From the NCBI RefSeq assembly GCF_900089755.1, contig NZ_FLOC01000016.1, positions 43,555-107,554 on the forward strand: a DNA stretch of 64,000 nt, in the 5' to 3' direction. The position numbers and the translations under genes are program-made. Below the pieces are notes generated by a model, which was not told the DNA's origin, made no database searches, and saw nothing but the letters and a program-made list of their open reading frames with translations. Below, piece after piece: positions 27,113 to 36,103 of this stretch; positions within the stretch are counted from its first letter, which is position 1, and the number at the start of each line of letters is the position of its first letter. This stretch comes from Marinomonas aquimarina (GTDB taxonomy: Bacteria; Pseudomonadota; Gammaproteobacteria; Pseudomonadales; Marinomonadaceae).

Positions 27113-28321
27113 TTAGTTTGATTCCGCGTCGCCAACCTGCGAGGTGTCGGCCTGATTTTGATTGCCGTTTTGGCGTGAGTGTCGGGCCGATAGCTTAGGC
27201 TTGGCCGCTGCAGCGCTTTGGTCGGCAATAAATTCCTCGCTATCCTGTTGCTCGTTGAACAAATGCAGGGTACGGGTAGGGAAGGCCACTTCTGCGCCAT
27301 GTTGCTCGATGATCTGCATCGCTTGGAACAACACATCTTGTTTCACTTCATGATATTTGGCCCAGCTCGTGGTGCGCGTGTAGGCGTAAATAAAGAAGTC
27401 CAGTGATGACGGACCAAACTGGTTAAAGTTGACCATGTAGATCTGGCTGTTATCGATTTCTGGATGATTGCCGACCATGTCTTTAATATCGTCCAGAATC
27501 GTTGCCAACTTACCAAAGTCATTGTAGCGCACGCCCACGCTTTCATTGATACGGCGGTGAGACATACGTGATGGGTTTTCCACCGAGATGGTCGAGAAGG
27601 TGGCATTTGGTACATATAGCGGGCGCATATCAAAGGTGCGAATGCGAGTTTGACGCCAGCCAATGTGCTCGACCGTACCTTCAATATTTTTATCTGGCGA
27701 ACGAATCCAATCGCCCACTTTGAAAGGGCGATCCAGATACACCATTAAACCGCCAAAGAAGTTGGCCAGTAGGTCTTTTGCGGCAAAACCGACCGCGATA
27801 CCACCGATACCACCAAAGGCCAAGACGCCAGAAATGCTGTAGCCAAGGTTTTGCAGAATCACCAACGCCGCGGTAATAATTACCGCTGCACGCAGTAGCT
27901 TGCTGATGGCGCTGGCGGTGGTGTAATCCACTGCTTTGCTGGCACGACCGGATATGAGAGTCGCTTCAATGCCTTTGACGCAGCGTAATAGAAACCAAGC
28001 AATGATGGCAATGACACCGATTTCACGCACTTTTGCAATGATGGTAATGAACTCTTCATCGAGCTGTTTCTCAGAGATTTGCGCAGCGATGCTTAAGCCA
28101 ATTAACCAGATAAACAAACGCAATGGCGGGATGGCTGCCTCAACGATCATATTGTCCCACGGTGTGCGGGTGCGCTGTAGCTTGTCATCAATGCGTAGTA
28201 GCAAGCGGCCGACAATGAAGTTTAAGGTAAGCGTGATAAAGACCACGATAAACACCTTAACAATCCAGTGCATCTGGCCTTCACCGATGCCCAAGTATGG
28301 CTGAATGGTTTCCCAAGTCAT
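27113..28321 (-). CDS. Mechanosensitive ion channel, MscS family
   Basis: 402 residues. About four to five membrane helices in the first 190 residues, then the pore-lining TM3-like helix GVLAFGGIGGIAVGFAAKDLLANFFGG, followed by the beta domain (FKVGDWIRSPDKNIEGTVEHIGWRQTRIRTFD) and a C-terminal alpha/beta cage. The last 45 residues are a polar Q/N/S/A-rich tail. Releases small solutes on hypo-osmotic shock; larger than E. coli MscS (286) and closer in plan to YnaI. Stands alone, 33 bases downstream of mgtE on the same strand, so possibly co-transcribed. Confidence 0.92.
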   Translation of the reverse strand: MTWETIQPYLGIGEGQMHWIVKVFIVVFITLTLNFIVGRLLLRIDDKLQRTRTPWDNMIVEAAIPPLRLFIWLIGLSIAAQISEKQLDEEFITIIAKVREIGVIAIIAWFLLRCVKGIEATLISGRASKAVDYTTASAISKLLRAAVIITAALVILQNLGYSISGVLAFGGIGGIAVGFAAKDLLANFFGGLMVYLDRPFKVGDWIRSPDKNIEGTVEHIGWRQTRIRTFDMRPLYVPNATFSTISVENPSRMSHRRINESVGVRYNDFGKLATILDDIKDMVGNHPEIDNSQIYMVNFNQFGPSSLDFFIYAYTRTTSWAKYHEVKQDVLFQAMQIIEQHGAEVAFPTRTLHLFNEQQDSEEFIADQSAAAAKPKLSARHSRQNGNQNQADTSQVGDAESN

Positions 28322-28354
28322 GCTTGAATCCTTTTCTATTTAAAAAGTGACTTT

Positions 28355-29686
28355 TTACAAAAGTAGCAAGGTACCCAAGCCGAGGAAGGCGATGTAACCG
28401 GCGATGTCTGTCACTGTGGTCAGAATCACCGAGCCAGACAAGGCAGGGTCGATTTTTAATTTATCTAATACCACGGGGATTATGACGCCTGAAAGTGCAG
28501 CCATTAAGATATTAATAACGATAGCCATCGCAATCGTAAAACCAAGCATTGGGTTTTGGAACCAGAACAGTACCGCAGCACCGATACAGAGCGACCAAAC
28601 AATGCCGTTCAAGCCGCCCACTTGCAGCTCTTTCTTCAATAATGATCCAAAGTTGGCGCGGGTAATCTGCCCCAAAGCCAAACCACGCACAATCAAGGTT
28701 AACGTCTGACTACCGGCGATACCGCCCATAGACGCAACGATTGGCATCAGTACCGCCAACGCCACTACTTGTTCAAGGGTGGCTTCAAATAGACCGATAA
28801 ACGCCGATGCCATAAAGGCCGTGAGTAAGTTGATGCCGAGCCAGAAGCCACGGGACGCGGCACTGCGTTTCACCGGCGAGAATAAATCCGAATCTTCGTC
28901 CAAACCGGTGTTCGACATCTGCACCGATTCTTGTTCTAAGCGTCGTGCTTCGAGCGCGTGGCCGGCGTGGAAACGACCGACCAGCAATTGGTTACTGTCT
29001 AACACGGGGAGCGCCGTGACTTCGCTTTTCTCCAGTAAATCGGCGGCTTTGATGACATCCGTCTCGGCATCAATAAAGGGGTAGTCTTCTTCCATCAAGC
29101 CAGAAACGTATTCATGGGGCTGGGCTTTGAGCAATTCCTGCAGATTGACACAGCCGACCCAGCGGCCAGTGCGATTGACCAAGTAGATGGTGTCGGAATA
29201 GGGCGCGGAGGCACGACGGAATAAACGCATGGCTTCCGATACTCGAATGGTTTGTGCCGCTACGACGAGCTCGTGATCCACCCAGCGGCCGGCTTCGTCG
29301 TCTTCGTAAGTGACACCCTGTTGGTAGTATTCGCGCTGCTTGGCATCCATCTTCTTCAGCGCGATCTCGATCATCTGATCGGGAAGGGAGTCAGCGATCT
29401 CCAATAGATCTTCCGCATCCACATCCGAAAACAGCTCAGCGATTTCAATGTCATTCAGCTCTTTGAGCAACAGTAAGCGCGACTCACCACGCATCTCCAC
29501 CAAAATATCGAGACGATTGGTTTGCTTGATACTGTCCCAAACAAAACGACGCTGGGAGACGGGGATAGACTCGAGGGCAAGGGCGACGTCATCCGGCGGC
29601 ATCGAACTGATGGCTTTGTTGATAGCGTCATTGGAAATATTATCTTGAGTCAGTAGCTCAATCAGTTCTGCAATTGGATTGGACAT
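28355..29686 (-). CDS. mgtE: Magnesium transporter MgtE
   Basis: 443 residues with the full MgtE plan: N-terminal superhelical domain (1-125), a pair of CBS domains (about 130-250) that sense Mg2+, a connecting helix, and a C-terminal membrane domain of five helices with MPIVASMGGIAGSQTLTLIVRGLALGQI, the pore motif. A gated Mg2+ channel. The ATG at 29686 follows AAGGGGCAAGCCA. Confidence 0.95.
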   Translation of the reverse strand: MSNPIAELIELLTQDNISNDAINKAISSMPPDDVALALESIPVSQRRFVWDSIKQTNRLDILVEMRGESRLLLLKELNDIEIAELFSDVDAEDLLEIADSLPDQMIEIALKKMDAKQREYYQQGVTYEDDEAGRWVDHELVVAAQTIRVSEAMRLFRRASAPYSDTIYLVNRTGRWVGCVNLQELLKAQPHEYVSGLMEEDYPFIDAETDVIKAADLLEKSEVTALPVLDSNQLLVGRFHAGHALEARRLEQESVQMSNTGLDEDSDLFSPVKRSAASRGFWLGINLLTAFMASAFIGLFEATLEQVVALAVLMPIVASMGGIAGSQTLTLIVRGLALGQITRANFGSLLKKELQVGGLNGIVWSLCIGAAVLFWFQNPMLGFTIAMAIVINILMAALSGVIIPVVLDKLKIDPALSGSVILTTVTDIAGYIAFLGLGTLLLL

Positions 29687-29791
29687 TGGCTTGCCCCTTA
29701 TACGACTTTATTAATGCTATCAGTTTGAGCGAATTCATCTTTAGAATCAATGAAGTAAGCATCGATAAAAACGTCACTTTACGGGGCTTTT

Positions 29792-30508
29792 TCAGTTTCG
29801 CGTACGGTCTCGCTCACTGATGACGGTTAACTCATCAGTATTGCGTGGATTGTTGATATAGCCAAGTGTGGCGTTGGCATGTTCGCGCATAATGCCTTCG
29901 GCCCGTGAGCCCAAACCATTGATCATGGCATAAAACACATGATGGTGTTGTTGATGGGCAAACTCGAAGCGCTTAGTCTCTTTGCTCATTTGTTTCTTAT
30001 CAAACGCCAGTGCACTGGATGACGCAAACGGTAAATGCTCATTACGGCTCAAGGCGGCTTGAATGGCCGGATTATGGGCCGCTTCAATGACAATATCGTG
30101 AAAGCGCTTGTTCATCTGTTGGTAGCGCTCAAGCTCCGCTTCGTTTAATTCATCCCCCGCTAAGATCTCATCACCGAGGTCGAGTAGGGCTTGCAGTTCG
30201 CTTTTGTGGGCATCGCTCAAACCGTTCTCGGCGGCTTGGCGTGCTGCTAGGCCTTCTAATACGCCGCGCACTTCCACCGCGCCTATGATTTCTGCGACAG
30301 ACACTGAGCGTACTTCATAGCCTCGTCCAGGCAGCTTGGTCAGCAGGCCTTCTTGCTCTAGGGCACGAAAAGCGATGCGCACAGGCGTGCGTGACACCCC
30401 CAGTTTTTCTGCGGTGGGGATTTCCGCTAAGCGTGTGCCGGCGGCCAGCTCTTCCTCCAGAATCATCTGACGTAGGGTAGTGACCACATTCGTTTGCGTC
30501 TTTTGCAT
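29792..30508 (-). CDS. vanR: GntR-family (FCD) repressor, VanR type
   Basis: 238 residues. N-terminal winged helix ([32 protein letters not shown], about 20-65) and a C-terminal FCD ligand domain with the metal-binding histidines expected of the FadR subgroup (HDIVIEAAHNPAI, HQQHHHVFYAMI). Divergent from vanAB. The perfect palindrome ATATTGGATCCAATAT lies 29 bases upstream of its own start, matching the ATTGGATCCAAT operator described for GntR-type VanR repressors. Vanillate is the expected inducer; the symbol is given on context plus operator. Confidence 0.85.
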   Translation of the reverse strand: MQKTQTNVVTTLRQMILEEELAAGTRLAEIPTAEKLGVSRTPVRIAFRALEQEGLLTKLPGRGYEVRSVSVAEIIGAVEVRGVLEGLAARQAAENGLSDAHKSELQALLDLGDEILAGDELNEAELERYQQMNKRFHDIVIEAAHNPAIQAALSRNEHLPFASSSALAFDKKQMSKETKRFEFAHQQHHHVFYAMINGLGSRAEGIMREHANATLGYINNPRNTDELTVISERDRTRN

Positions 30509-30536
30509 AGTGCTGTGTGACCTTATTTAGGGTGTG

Positions 30537-30552
30537 ATATTGGATCCAATAT
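30537..30552. promoter_or_regulatory. VanR operator 1 (perfect palindrome)
   Basis: ATATTGGATCCAATAT, a perfect 16-bp inverted repeat just upstream of the vanR start. Core ATTGGATCCAAT matches the known VanR recognition sequence. Likely autoregulation. Confidence 0.85.
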
Positions 30553-30611
30553 TATGCGTTAAACCAAAGTATAAGGGAAAAACTAGCCTTTGATTGTTTT
30601 AATATCGATTA

Positions 30612-30623
30612 ATTGGATCCACT
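30612..30623. promoter_or_regulatory. VanR operator 2
   Basis: ATTGGATCCACT, 10 of 12 bases identical to the operator core, midway between vanR and vanA, 73 bases from site 1. Confidence 0.7.
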
Positions 30624-30665
30624 TATGCGTTTTTTTTATGGGAAATACCCCGTATTTCGGTCTAT

Positions 30666-30677
30666 ATTGGATCCATT
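30666..30677. promoter_or_regulatory. VanR operator 3 at the vanA promoter
   Basis: ATTGGATCCATT, 11 of 12 bases of the core, ending 33 bases before the vanA ATG and overlapping a TATATT that could be the -10 element. Binding there would block vanAB transcription. Confidence 0.8.
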
Positions 30678-30710
30678 AAAGAACAAAAATAATACAATTA
30701 GGAGAAAATC

Positions 30711-31799
30711 ATGAGCCAGTTAACCTTCCCTAAGAACACTTGGTATGTGGCGGCGATGTCAGAAGAGATCGGCACAGAGAAGCCATTAGGGCGCAAGATC
30801 TGTGGCGAAAGCATTGCTTTTTACCGTCCTTCTGCCAATGAAGTCGCCGCGGTGCGTGACTTTTGCCCACACCGTGGTGCTGCCATGTCTTTAGGCTATG
30901 TGGAAGATGGTCTATTGGTGTGTGGTTACCATGGATTGAAAATGGGCGCTGATGGCAAAACCAAAGAAATGCCATTACAGCGTGTGCAAGGCTTCCCTTG
31001 TATGAAGGCGTTCGCTGTGGAAGAGCGTTACGGCTTTATTTGGGTGTGGCCAGGTGACCAAGATCTAGCCGATCCAAGTCTGATCCCCGTGCAAGAATGG
31101 GCAGAAAGCGATGAGTGGGCCTACGGTGGTGGTCTCTACCACATTAATTGTGATTACCGCCTGATGATCGATAACCTGATGGATCTGACCCATGAAACCT
31201 ATGTCCATGCTTCAAGCATCGGCCAAAAAGAGATCGATGAGTCGCCCGTAGACACCAAGGTAAACGGCGATGAAGTTATTACTAGCCGTACCATGGAAAA
31301 CATCACCGCACCGCCATTCTGGCAAGCCGCATTAGAAGCCAATGGCCTAGCAAAAGACGCACCAGTGGATCGTTGGCAGCGTTGTCGTTTTACACCGCCG
31401 TCTCATGTGATGATTGATGTGGGGGTGGCGCTGGAAGGTAACGGTGGCTTTGAGGCGCCAAAAGAGAAGAAAGCCAGCAGTATCGTGGTGGACTTTATCA
31501 CCCCTGAAACCGAAGACACCATGTGGTACTTCTGGGGCATGGCGCGTAACTTCAAAGCCGATGATGCCGAGCTAACCGATAAAATCCGTGAAGGCCAGGG
31601 CGGCATTTTCCAAGAAGACTTGGAAGTACTGGAGTATCAACAAGCCAATCTAAAAGCCTTCCCAGAATATGACCTATTGAAACTCAATATCGATGCTGGT
31701 GGGGTGCAATCTCGCCGTGTGATCGAGCGTCTGATTAAAGCGGAAAGTGCGGCGAAAATTGCGGTAAAAGACGTGCCATTACAAACGATCTCTTTCTAA
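30711..31799 (+). CDS. vanA: Vanillate O-demethylase oxygenase subunit
   Basis: 362 residues of the Rieske non-haem iron oxygenase class. Rieske ligands: Cys52-His54 (FCPHRG) and Cys71-His74 (VCGYHG). Mononuclear iron motif DNLMDLTHETYVH gives Asn155, Asp158, His161 and His166. Demethylates vanillate to protocatechuate plus formaldehyde, using electrons from VanB. ATG at 30711 follows TAGGAG. Ten bases before vanB. Under control of the three VanR-type operators. Confidence 0.92.
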   Translation: MSQLTFPKNTWYVAAMSEEIGTEKPLGRKICGESIAFYRPSANEVAAVRDFCPHRGAAMSLGYVEDGLLVCGYHGLKMGADGKTKEMPLQRVQGFPCMKAFAVEERYGFIWVWPGDQDLADPSLIPVQEWAESDEWAYGGGLYHINCDYRLMIDNLMDLTHETYVHASSIGQKEIDESPVDTKVNGDEVITSRTMENITAPPFWQAALEANGLAKDAPVDRWQRCRFTPPSHVMIDVGVALEGNGGFEAPKEKKASSIVVDFITPETEDTMWYFWGMARNFKADDAELTDKIREGQGGIFQEDLEVLEYQQANLKAFPEYDLLKLNIDAGGVQSRRVIERLIKAESAAKIAVKDVPLQTISF

Positions 31800-31808
31800 G
31801 GTGGCACT

Positions 31809-32774
31809 ATGATTGAAGTAGCAGTGTTGAACAAAGTTGAAGAAGCGGCGGCGGTGGTACGTCTGGTGCTGGGAAAAGCTAATGATAGCGCTTTGCCGCC
31901 GTTTGAAGCGGGCGCACACATTGATATCAAGTTGCCGAGTGGCTTATTGCGTCAGTATTCCTTATGCCGTTTGCAGTCGGATCCACGCTATTACGAAATC
32001 GCGGTGTTAAAAGACCCGCAATCCCGTGGTGGTTCAGAGGAAGTACACGATTTAAGCATCGGTGATCTGGTTCAAATTAGCGAGCCTAAGAACCACTTCC
32101 CTCTGCGTAGCAAAGAAGCCAAATCCTTGCTGATCGCCGGTGGCATTGGCGTCACGCCTTTGCTGCCGATGGCGCAAACTCTGCAGTGTGCCGGAACGCC
32201 GTTTGAGTTTCACTACTGTGGTAAGTCGCCGCGTACCGCCGCCTTTAGTAGTGTCCTGAAACAGGCATCGTTTGCCGACAAAATGCATTTTCATTTTAGT
32301 AGCGAACCACAAAGCTCAGGCCGTATGGATATCAACTCAGTGTTAAGTCAGCATGTGGCCGACTCGGATCTTTATGTTTGTGGTCCAGCGGAGTTTATCT
32401 CCAGTGTGCTTGAACACGCGGAGGCACTTGGTTGGCCCGAAGAGCGTGTGCACCGTGAGTTCTTTGCCGCGCCTGCCATGGATGTCGATCATGGTGACAA
32501 CCATGCTTTCCAAATCAAAGTGGCCAGCACTGGCCAAGTATTAGATGTCGCTGCGAATCAGGCGATTACTGATGTGCTAGAAGACAACGCTATCTTTGTG
32601 CCTGTGTCCTGTTGTGAAGGGGTTTGCGGTACTTGCTTAACCGACGTGATCAGTGGCGACGTCGAGCATCGCGATGTCTTCTTAAGCAAAAAAGAAAAGG
32701 CCGAAGGTAAGCAAATGCTGACTTGCTGCTCCCGTGCTAAGGAAGAAGGCGGCTTGATCGAATTGGATCTTTAA
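31809..32774 (+). CDS. vanB: Vanillate O-demethylase reductase subunit
   Basis: 321 residues: an N-terminal FMN-binding reductase domain (RQYSLC), a NAD-binding domain (LLIAGGIGVTPLLPMAQTL, YVCGPAEFI), and a C-terminal plant-type [2Fe-2S] ferredoxin with CCEGVCGTC at about residues 267-275 and the last Cys near 304. Passes electrons from NADH to the VanA Rieske centre. Ends 21 bases before a strong terminator. Confidence 0.93.
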   Translation: MIEVAVLNKVEEAAAVVRLVLGKANDSALPPFEAGAHIDIKLPSGLLRQYSLCRLQSDPRYYEIAVLKDPQSRGGSEEVHDLSIGDLVQISEPKNHFPLRSKEAKSLLIAGGIGVTPLLPMAQTLQCAGTPFEFHYCGKSPRTAAFSSVLKQASFADKMHFHFSSEPQSSGRMDINSVLSQHVADSDLYVCGPAEFISSVLEHAEALGWPEERVHREFFAAPAMDVDHGDNHAFQIKVASTGQVLDVAANQAITDVLEDNAIFVPVSCCEGVCGTCLTDVISGDVEHRDVFLSKKEKAEGKQMLTCCSRAKEEGGLIELDL

Positions 32775-32795
32775 GTACAGCCTCAAAGGATTGTT

Positions 32796-32827
32796 AAAAA
32801 GCGCTGGACCAAGGTTCGGCGCTTTTT
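32796..32827 (+). terminator. vanAB terminator
   Basis: AAAAAGCGC and GCGCTTTTT, extended inward by paired TGGACC/GGTTCG (with wobbles) to a 15-bp stem with an AA loop and a T run. Confidence 0.88.
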
Positions 32828-32979
32828 GTTTCTACTGCACCGTAGAACTCATTCTTCTTCCTTCTAATATGCTTACTTACACCTAATGATAGAATCGTTC
32901 AAGTTCGTCATGCAGTTAAAGTATGGTAAATACTGAGAGTTGCTCAATAAGATTGATTGGCCAAAACAAGGGAGTAGAG

Positions 32980-34236
32980 ATGCAAGAGATGGAGATGACG
33001 CTTGAAACTGAGGATCAAAATAAAGTCTTTTTGAATTACTTGGATTCTTATATTGATCCATTTGTAAGGGGGAGCTTTGCAAGTGCTCACTCTGAAAATG
33101 GTCATTTCATCAATCGAACAAATCTCACTTTAGATATTGATGGAGAGTTATCGAGAGTAGGATTTGAGGTTGTTTATTCAATTGAAACTGGGTTGATGAC
33201 TAGTATCAAATTCGACTGTAAAGAAAGGCCAAGTGTTGAAGGTAAGATACAAGCTTTAATTTATCAGGCATATCAAGGGGTTATTTCAAATAAAAAGGAA
33301 GTCTTTTACAAACGATATCTATATAGATATGTAGGGGGAAGGCTTAATGGTGCATATTCTAAAGGAAGAACTCTTTTGATTGCTCCGTATTGGCCTGATC
33401 AAGACAATGTTACGACAGACATTGAAAGGTTTTTTAGTGTCGATGTCAAAGTGGAAGCAGTAGATCATGAAGATGCAAATGTAAAAGGCAATATTTTGGC
33501 AGATAAGCTAGCTGCAAAGTTGTCATTCTGGCTGAACCTAGGAATAGAGGGGTTGAGCATAGAGCACATTTGGGGCGTTAGTCATAAAAGTGGAGCTCCT
33601 GAAGGTGTCTTATTCCAGCGCTGTGTTCCTCCTGAGGCACCAAGAATCCCAAAAGAAATGCCTAGTAAGAAAGAGTTCAAAGCAGGAGAGGTCAGTGATT
33701 TTCAGGCGCAGGGAATTCATAACATTATGGGAGATGTTTATTTGCCTCGTTGCTGGAAAAATTTGTTATCTGCTTTAGAAAAGAGTGGTGACGAAATTAA
33801 TCAGGCTTATGACAGCTGTTGCTTCATGTATCAAATGGGGTTGAATGCGGGGCGCTATCATCCAACAGTTCAAGCTTCATATATGGTGGCTGCAATTGAG
33901 TCTCTTGCTCTGAGTGAGAAAGAACCTAGCCTCAGGCATTTTTCAAACTTTATGAGATTTTATTGTGATCTGACGGAAAATCATAAGAATGAAAATGAGG
34001 TATTGAAGTTTTTGTATGAGGATGTGAGATCAAAGCATTTTCATTCTGGACGATTTACAGCTGGTGAGCATGAATACAGTCGGAATTCACATATCTCATT
34101 TCAGAATGTAAAAAGTAGGATGCTGAGAAAAAAACTAGATATAGGGCGTTATCTTGTTCGGATTGCAATTTATAACTGGGGAATGGATTTGATTGGTAAA
34201 GTTAATACCCCAACGGAGAGAGGTTCAAGCAAATGA
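32980..34236 (+). CDS. Orphan protein with C-terminal HEPN-like domain, possible defence RNase
   Basis: 418 residues from ATG 32980, preceded by GGGAG; an upstream frame start at 32923 lacks a binding site. The gene is visibly richer in A+T than its neighbours. The N-terminal 250 residues are unrecognised, with mixed beta/alpha character. Near the C-terminus, AAIESLALSEKEPS then FMRFYCDLTEN and LYEDVRSKHFHSG resemble the end of HEPN/ApeA-type domains: Arg350 and His355 form an Rx4H motif, the catalytic signature of HEPN ribonucleases. No antitoxin-like partner adjoins it. Family assignment is by eye and the role in phage defence is inference. Confidence 0.6.
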   Translation: MQEMEMTLETEDQNKVFLNYLDSYIDPFVRGSFASAHSENGHFINRTNLTLDIDGELSRVGFEVVYSIETGLMTSIKFDCKERPSVEGKIQALIYQAYQGVISNKKEVFYKRYLYRYVGGRLNGAYSKGRTLLIAPYWPDQDNVTTDIERFFSVDVKVEAVDHEDANVKGNILADKLAAKLSFWLNLGIEGLSIEHIWGVSHKSGAPEGVLFQRCVPPEAPRIPKEMPSKKEFKAGEVSDFQAQGIHNIMGDVYLPRCWKNLLSALEKSGDEINQAYDSCCFMYQMGLNAGRYHPTVQASYMVAAIESLALSEKEPSLRHFSNFMRFYCDLTENHKNENEVLKFLYEDVRSKHFHSGRFTAGEHEYSRNSHISFQNVKSRMLRKKLDIGRYLVRIAIYNWGMDLIGKVNTPTERGSSK

Positions 34237-34450
34237 TTAGCGGCCTTTTGGGGGATCGATACATTAGTGTTGATATTGGTTGTCAAAAGCATCTCTCATT
34301 TCTGTATCGCGACATGAAATGGCGCTCATTATGACAATCATGTAGTATTGTCCGAGCTCAAATTCCCTCCTTTTTATATGCTCCACGCAGTATGCAGGAA
34401 ACCATTGGGCTGACTGTCCAAAAAGCTTTAAATATCAATGGTTTATTAAA

Positions 34451-35029
34451 ATGGTTTTGATGATAGACAACTACGATTCGTTCACCTATAACTTGGTGCA
34501 ATACATTCGTGAGTTGGGTTATGACGTTGATGTGCGTCGAAATGACACCTTAACAATTGCAGATATTGAAGCCTTGGCTCCGAGCCATATTGTGATCTCG
34601 CCTGGACCTTGCACACCGAATGAAGCGGGTGTGTCTCTAGAAGCGATTCAATATTTTGCCGGTAAGATCCCTGTGTTGGGCATTTGCCTAGGACACCAGA
34701 GCATTGCCCAAGTGTTTGGGGGTGATGTGATTCGTGCGAAAACAGTAATGCACGGTAAAACCTCTAAGGTGTACCATAAGGGAATCGGTGTGTTCCGTGA
34801 TTTGCCAAATCCTTATAACGCCACCCGTTACCATTCTTTGGTGGTGAAACAAGATAGCTTGCCTGAGTGCTTAGAAGTCACTGCGTGGACGCAGGACGAG
34901 CAAGGTGAGCTGGATGAAATCATGGGCTTACGTCACACAAGTATGAACATTGAAGGGGTGCAATTTCACCCTGAGTCGATTTTGACAGAGCATGGTCACG
35001 CTCTGTTAGACAACTTTTTCAAACATTAG
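34451..35029 (+). CDS. trpG: Anthranilate synthase component II (glutamine amidotransferase)
   Basis: 192 residues. Class I amidotransferase with [15 protein letters not shown] at the start, nucleophile Cys in [11 protein letters not shown], and catalytic His-Glu in [13 protein letters not shown]. Gives ammonia to TrpE for anthranilate (or to PabB for aminodeoxychorismate; such subunits are often shared). No Shine-Dalgarno sequence is visible before the ATG, and a short frame from 34392 overlaps its start out of frame. trpE is not in this window. trpD follows after 10 bases. Confidence 0.93.
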   Translation: MVLMIDNYDSFTYNLVQYIRELGYDVDVRRNDTLTIADIEALAPSHIVISPGPCTPNEAGVSLEAIQYFAGKIPVLGICLGHQSIAQVFGGDVIRAKTVMHGKTSKVYHKGIGVFRDLPNPYNATRYHSLVVKQDSLPECLEVTAWTQDEQGELDEIMGLRHTSMNIEGVQFHPESILTEHGHALLDNFFKH

Positions 35030-35039
35030 GAGTTGGCTG

Positions 35040-36089
35040 GTGGATATACAACAAGCAATCGCTGCGGTAGTAAATAAGCAGAACCTAACGAGCGAAGAAA
35101 TGCGTGATGTGATGAATGGCATCATGACCGGACAAGCTACCCCAGCACAGATCGGTGGTTTTCTGATTGGCTTGCGCATGAAAGGCGAGACGGTAGAAGA
35201 AATTACCGCTGCGGCCCAAGTGATGCGTGAATTGTCCACCAAAGTCGATCTTGGTGAGGAAGCACTGGTCGATACCTGTGGTACGGGCGGTGACGGCGGT
35301 AATCTATTTAACGTATCGACCGCGTCGGCCTTTGCCGTGGCCGCAGCGGGTGGCCGCGTAGCAAAACACGGTGGTCGTTCGGTATCGTCAAAATCAGGTA
35401 GTGCGGATGTATTAGAAAAAGCCGGTGTCTACCTAGGTCTTAGCAGCGAACAGGTGAAGCGTAGCGTACAAGAACTAGGTTTGGGCTTTATGTTCGCACC
35501 AAACCACCACTCAGCGATGAAATACGCTGTGGGGCCACGTAAAGAAATGGCCACGCGTACTATCTTTAACCTATTAGGTCCCTTGACGAACCCTGCCGGT
35601 GCTAGGCGCCAAGTGATGGGGGTATTTGGCAAGGAGTGGGTGCGCCCAATCGCTGAGGTACTAAAAGCCTTGGGCAGTGAGCACGTTATGGTGGTGCACT
35701 CTGCCGATGGTCTAGATGAGATCAGCATTGCTGAGCCGACTTATGTGGCTGAGCTGAAAAATGGTGAAATCACCGAATACGAAATTACGCCGGAGCAATT
35801 CGGCATTGCGCGTCAGCCGTTGTCGTTAGTACAAACGGAGGATGCCGAGAGTAGTCTAGAGATGTTGAAGACTGCATTAGAAGGTAAGGGTAAGGAAAAC
35901 GCGCCGCGTGACATTGTGTCATTGAATGCGGGGGCGGCGATCTACGTGTCTGGCGTAGCGGATTCCTTGGCGGAAGGTGTTGCGATCGCGGAAGATGTGA
36001 TCTGCGGTGGCTTAGCGAAAATTAAGCTGCAAGAGTTGGCGAGTTTCTCTCGTTGCTACATGCCTGACGCGACTGAAACAGCGAATTAA
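35040..36089 (+). CDS. trpD: Anthranilate phosphoribosyltransferase
   Basis: 349 residues, translated from GTG at 35040 after TAGGAG. Typical motifs: [18 protein letters not shown] (PRPP binding), [31 protein letters not shown] and GPLTNPA. Second step of tryptophan synthesis. Middle gene of trpGDC. Confidence 0.96.
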   Translation: MDIQQAIAAVVNKQNLTSEEMRDVMNGIMTGQATPAQIGGFLIGLRMKGETVEEITAAAQVMRELSTKVDLGEEALVDTCGTGGDGGNLFNVSTASAFAVAAAGGRVAKHGGRSVSSKSGSADVLEKAGVYLGLSSEQVKRSVQELGLGFMFAPNHHSAMKYAVGPRKEMATRTIFNLLGPLTNPAGARRQVMGVFGKEWVRPIAEVLKALGSEHVMVVHSADGLDEISIAEPTYVAELKNGEITEYEITPEQFGIARQPLSLVQTEDAESSLEMLKTALEGKGKENAPRDIVSLNAGAAIYVSGVADSLAEGVAIAEDVICGGLAKIKLQELASFSRCYMPDATETAN

Positions 36090-36103
36090 GACAGAGAGCT
36101 ATT

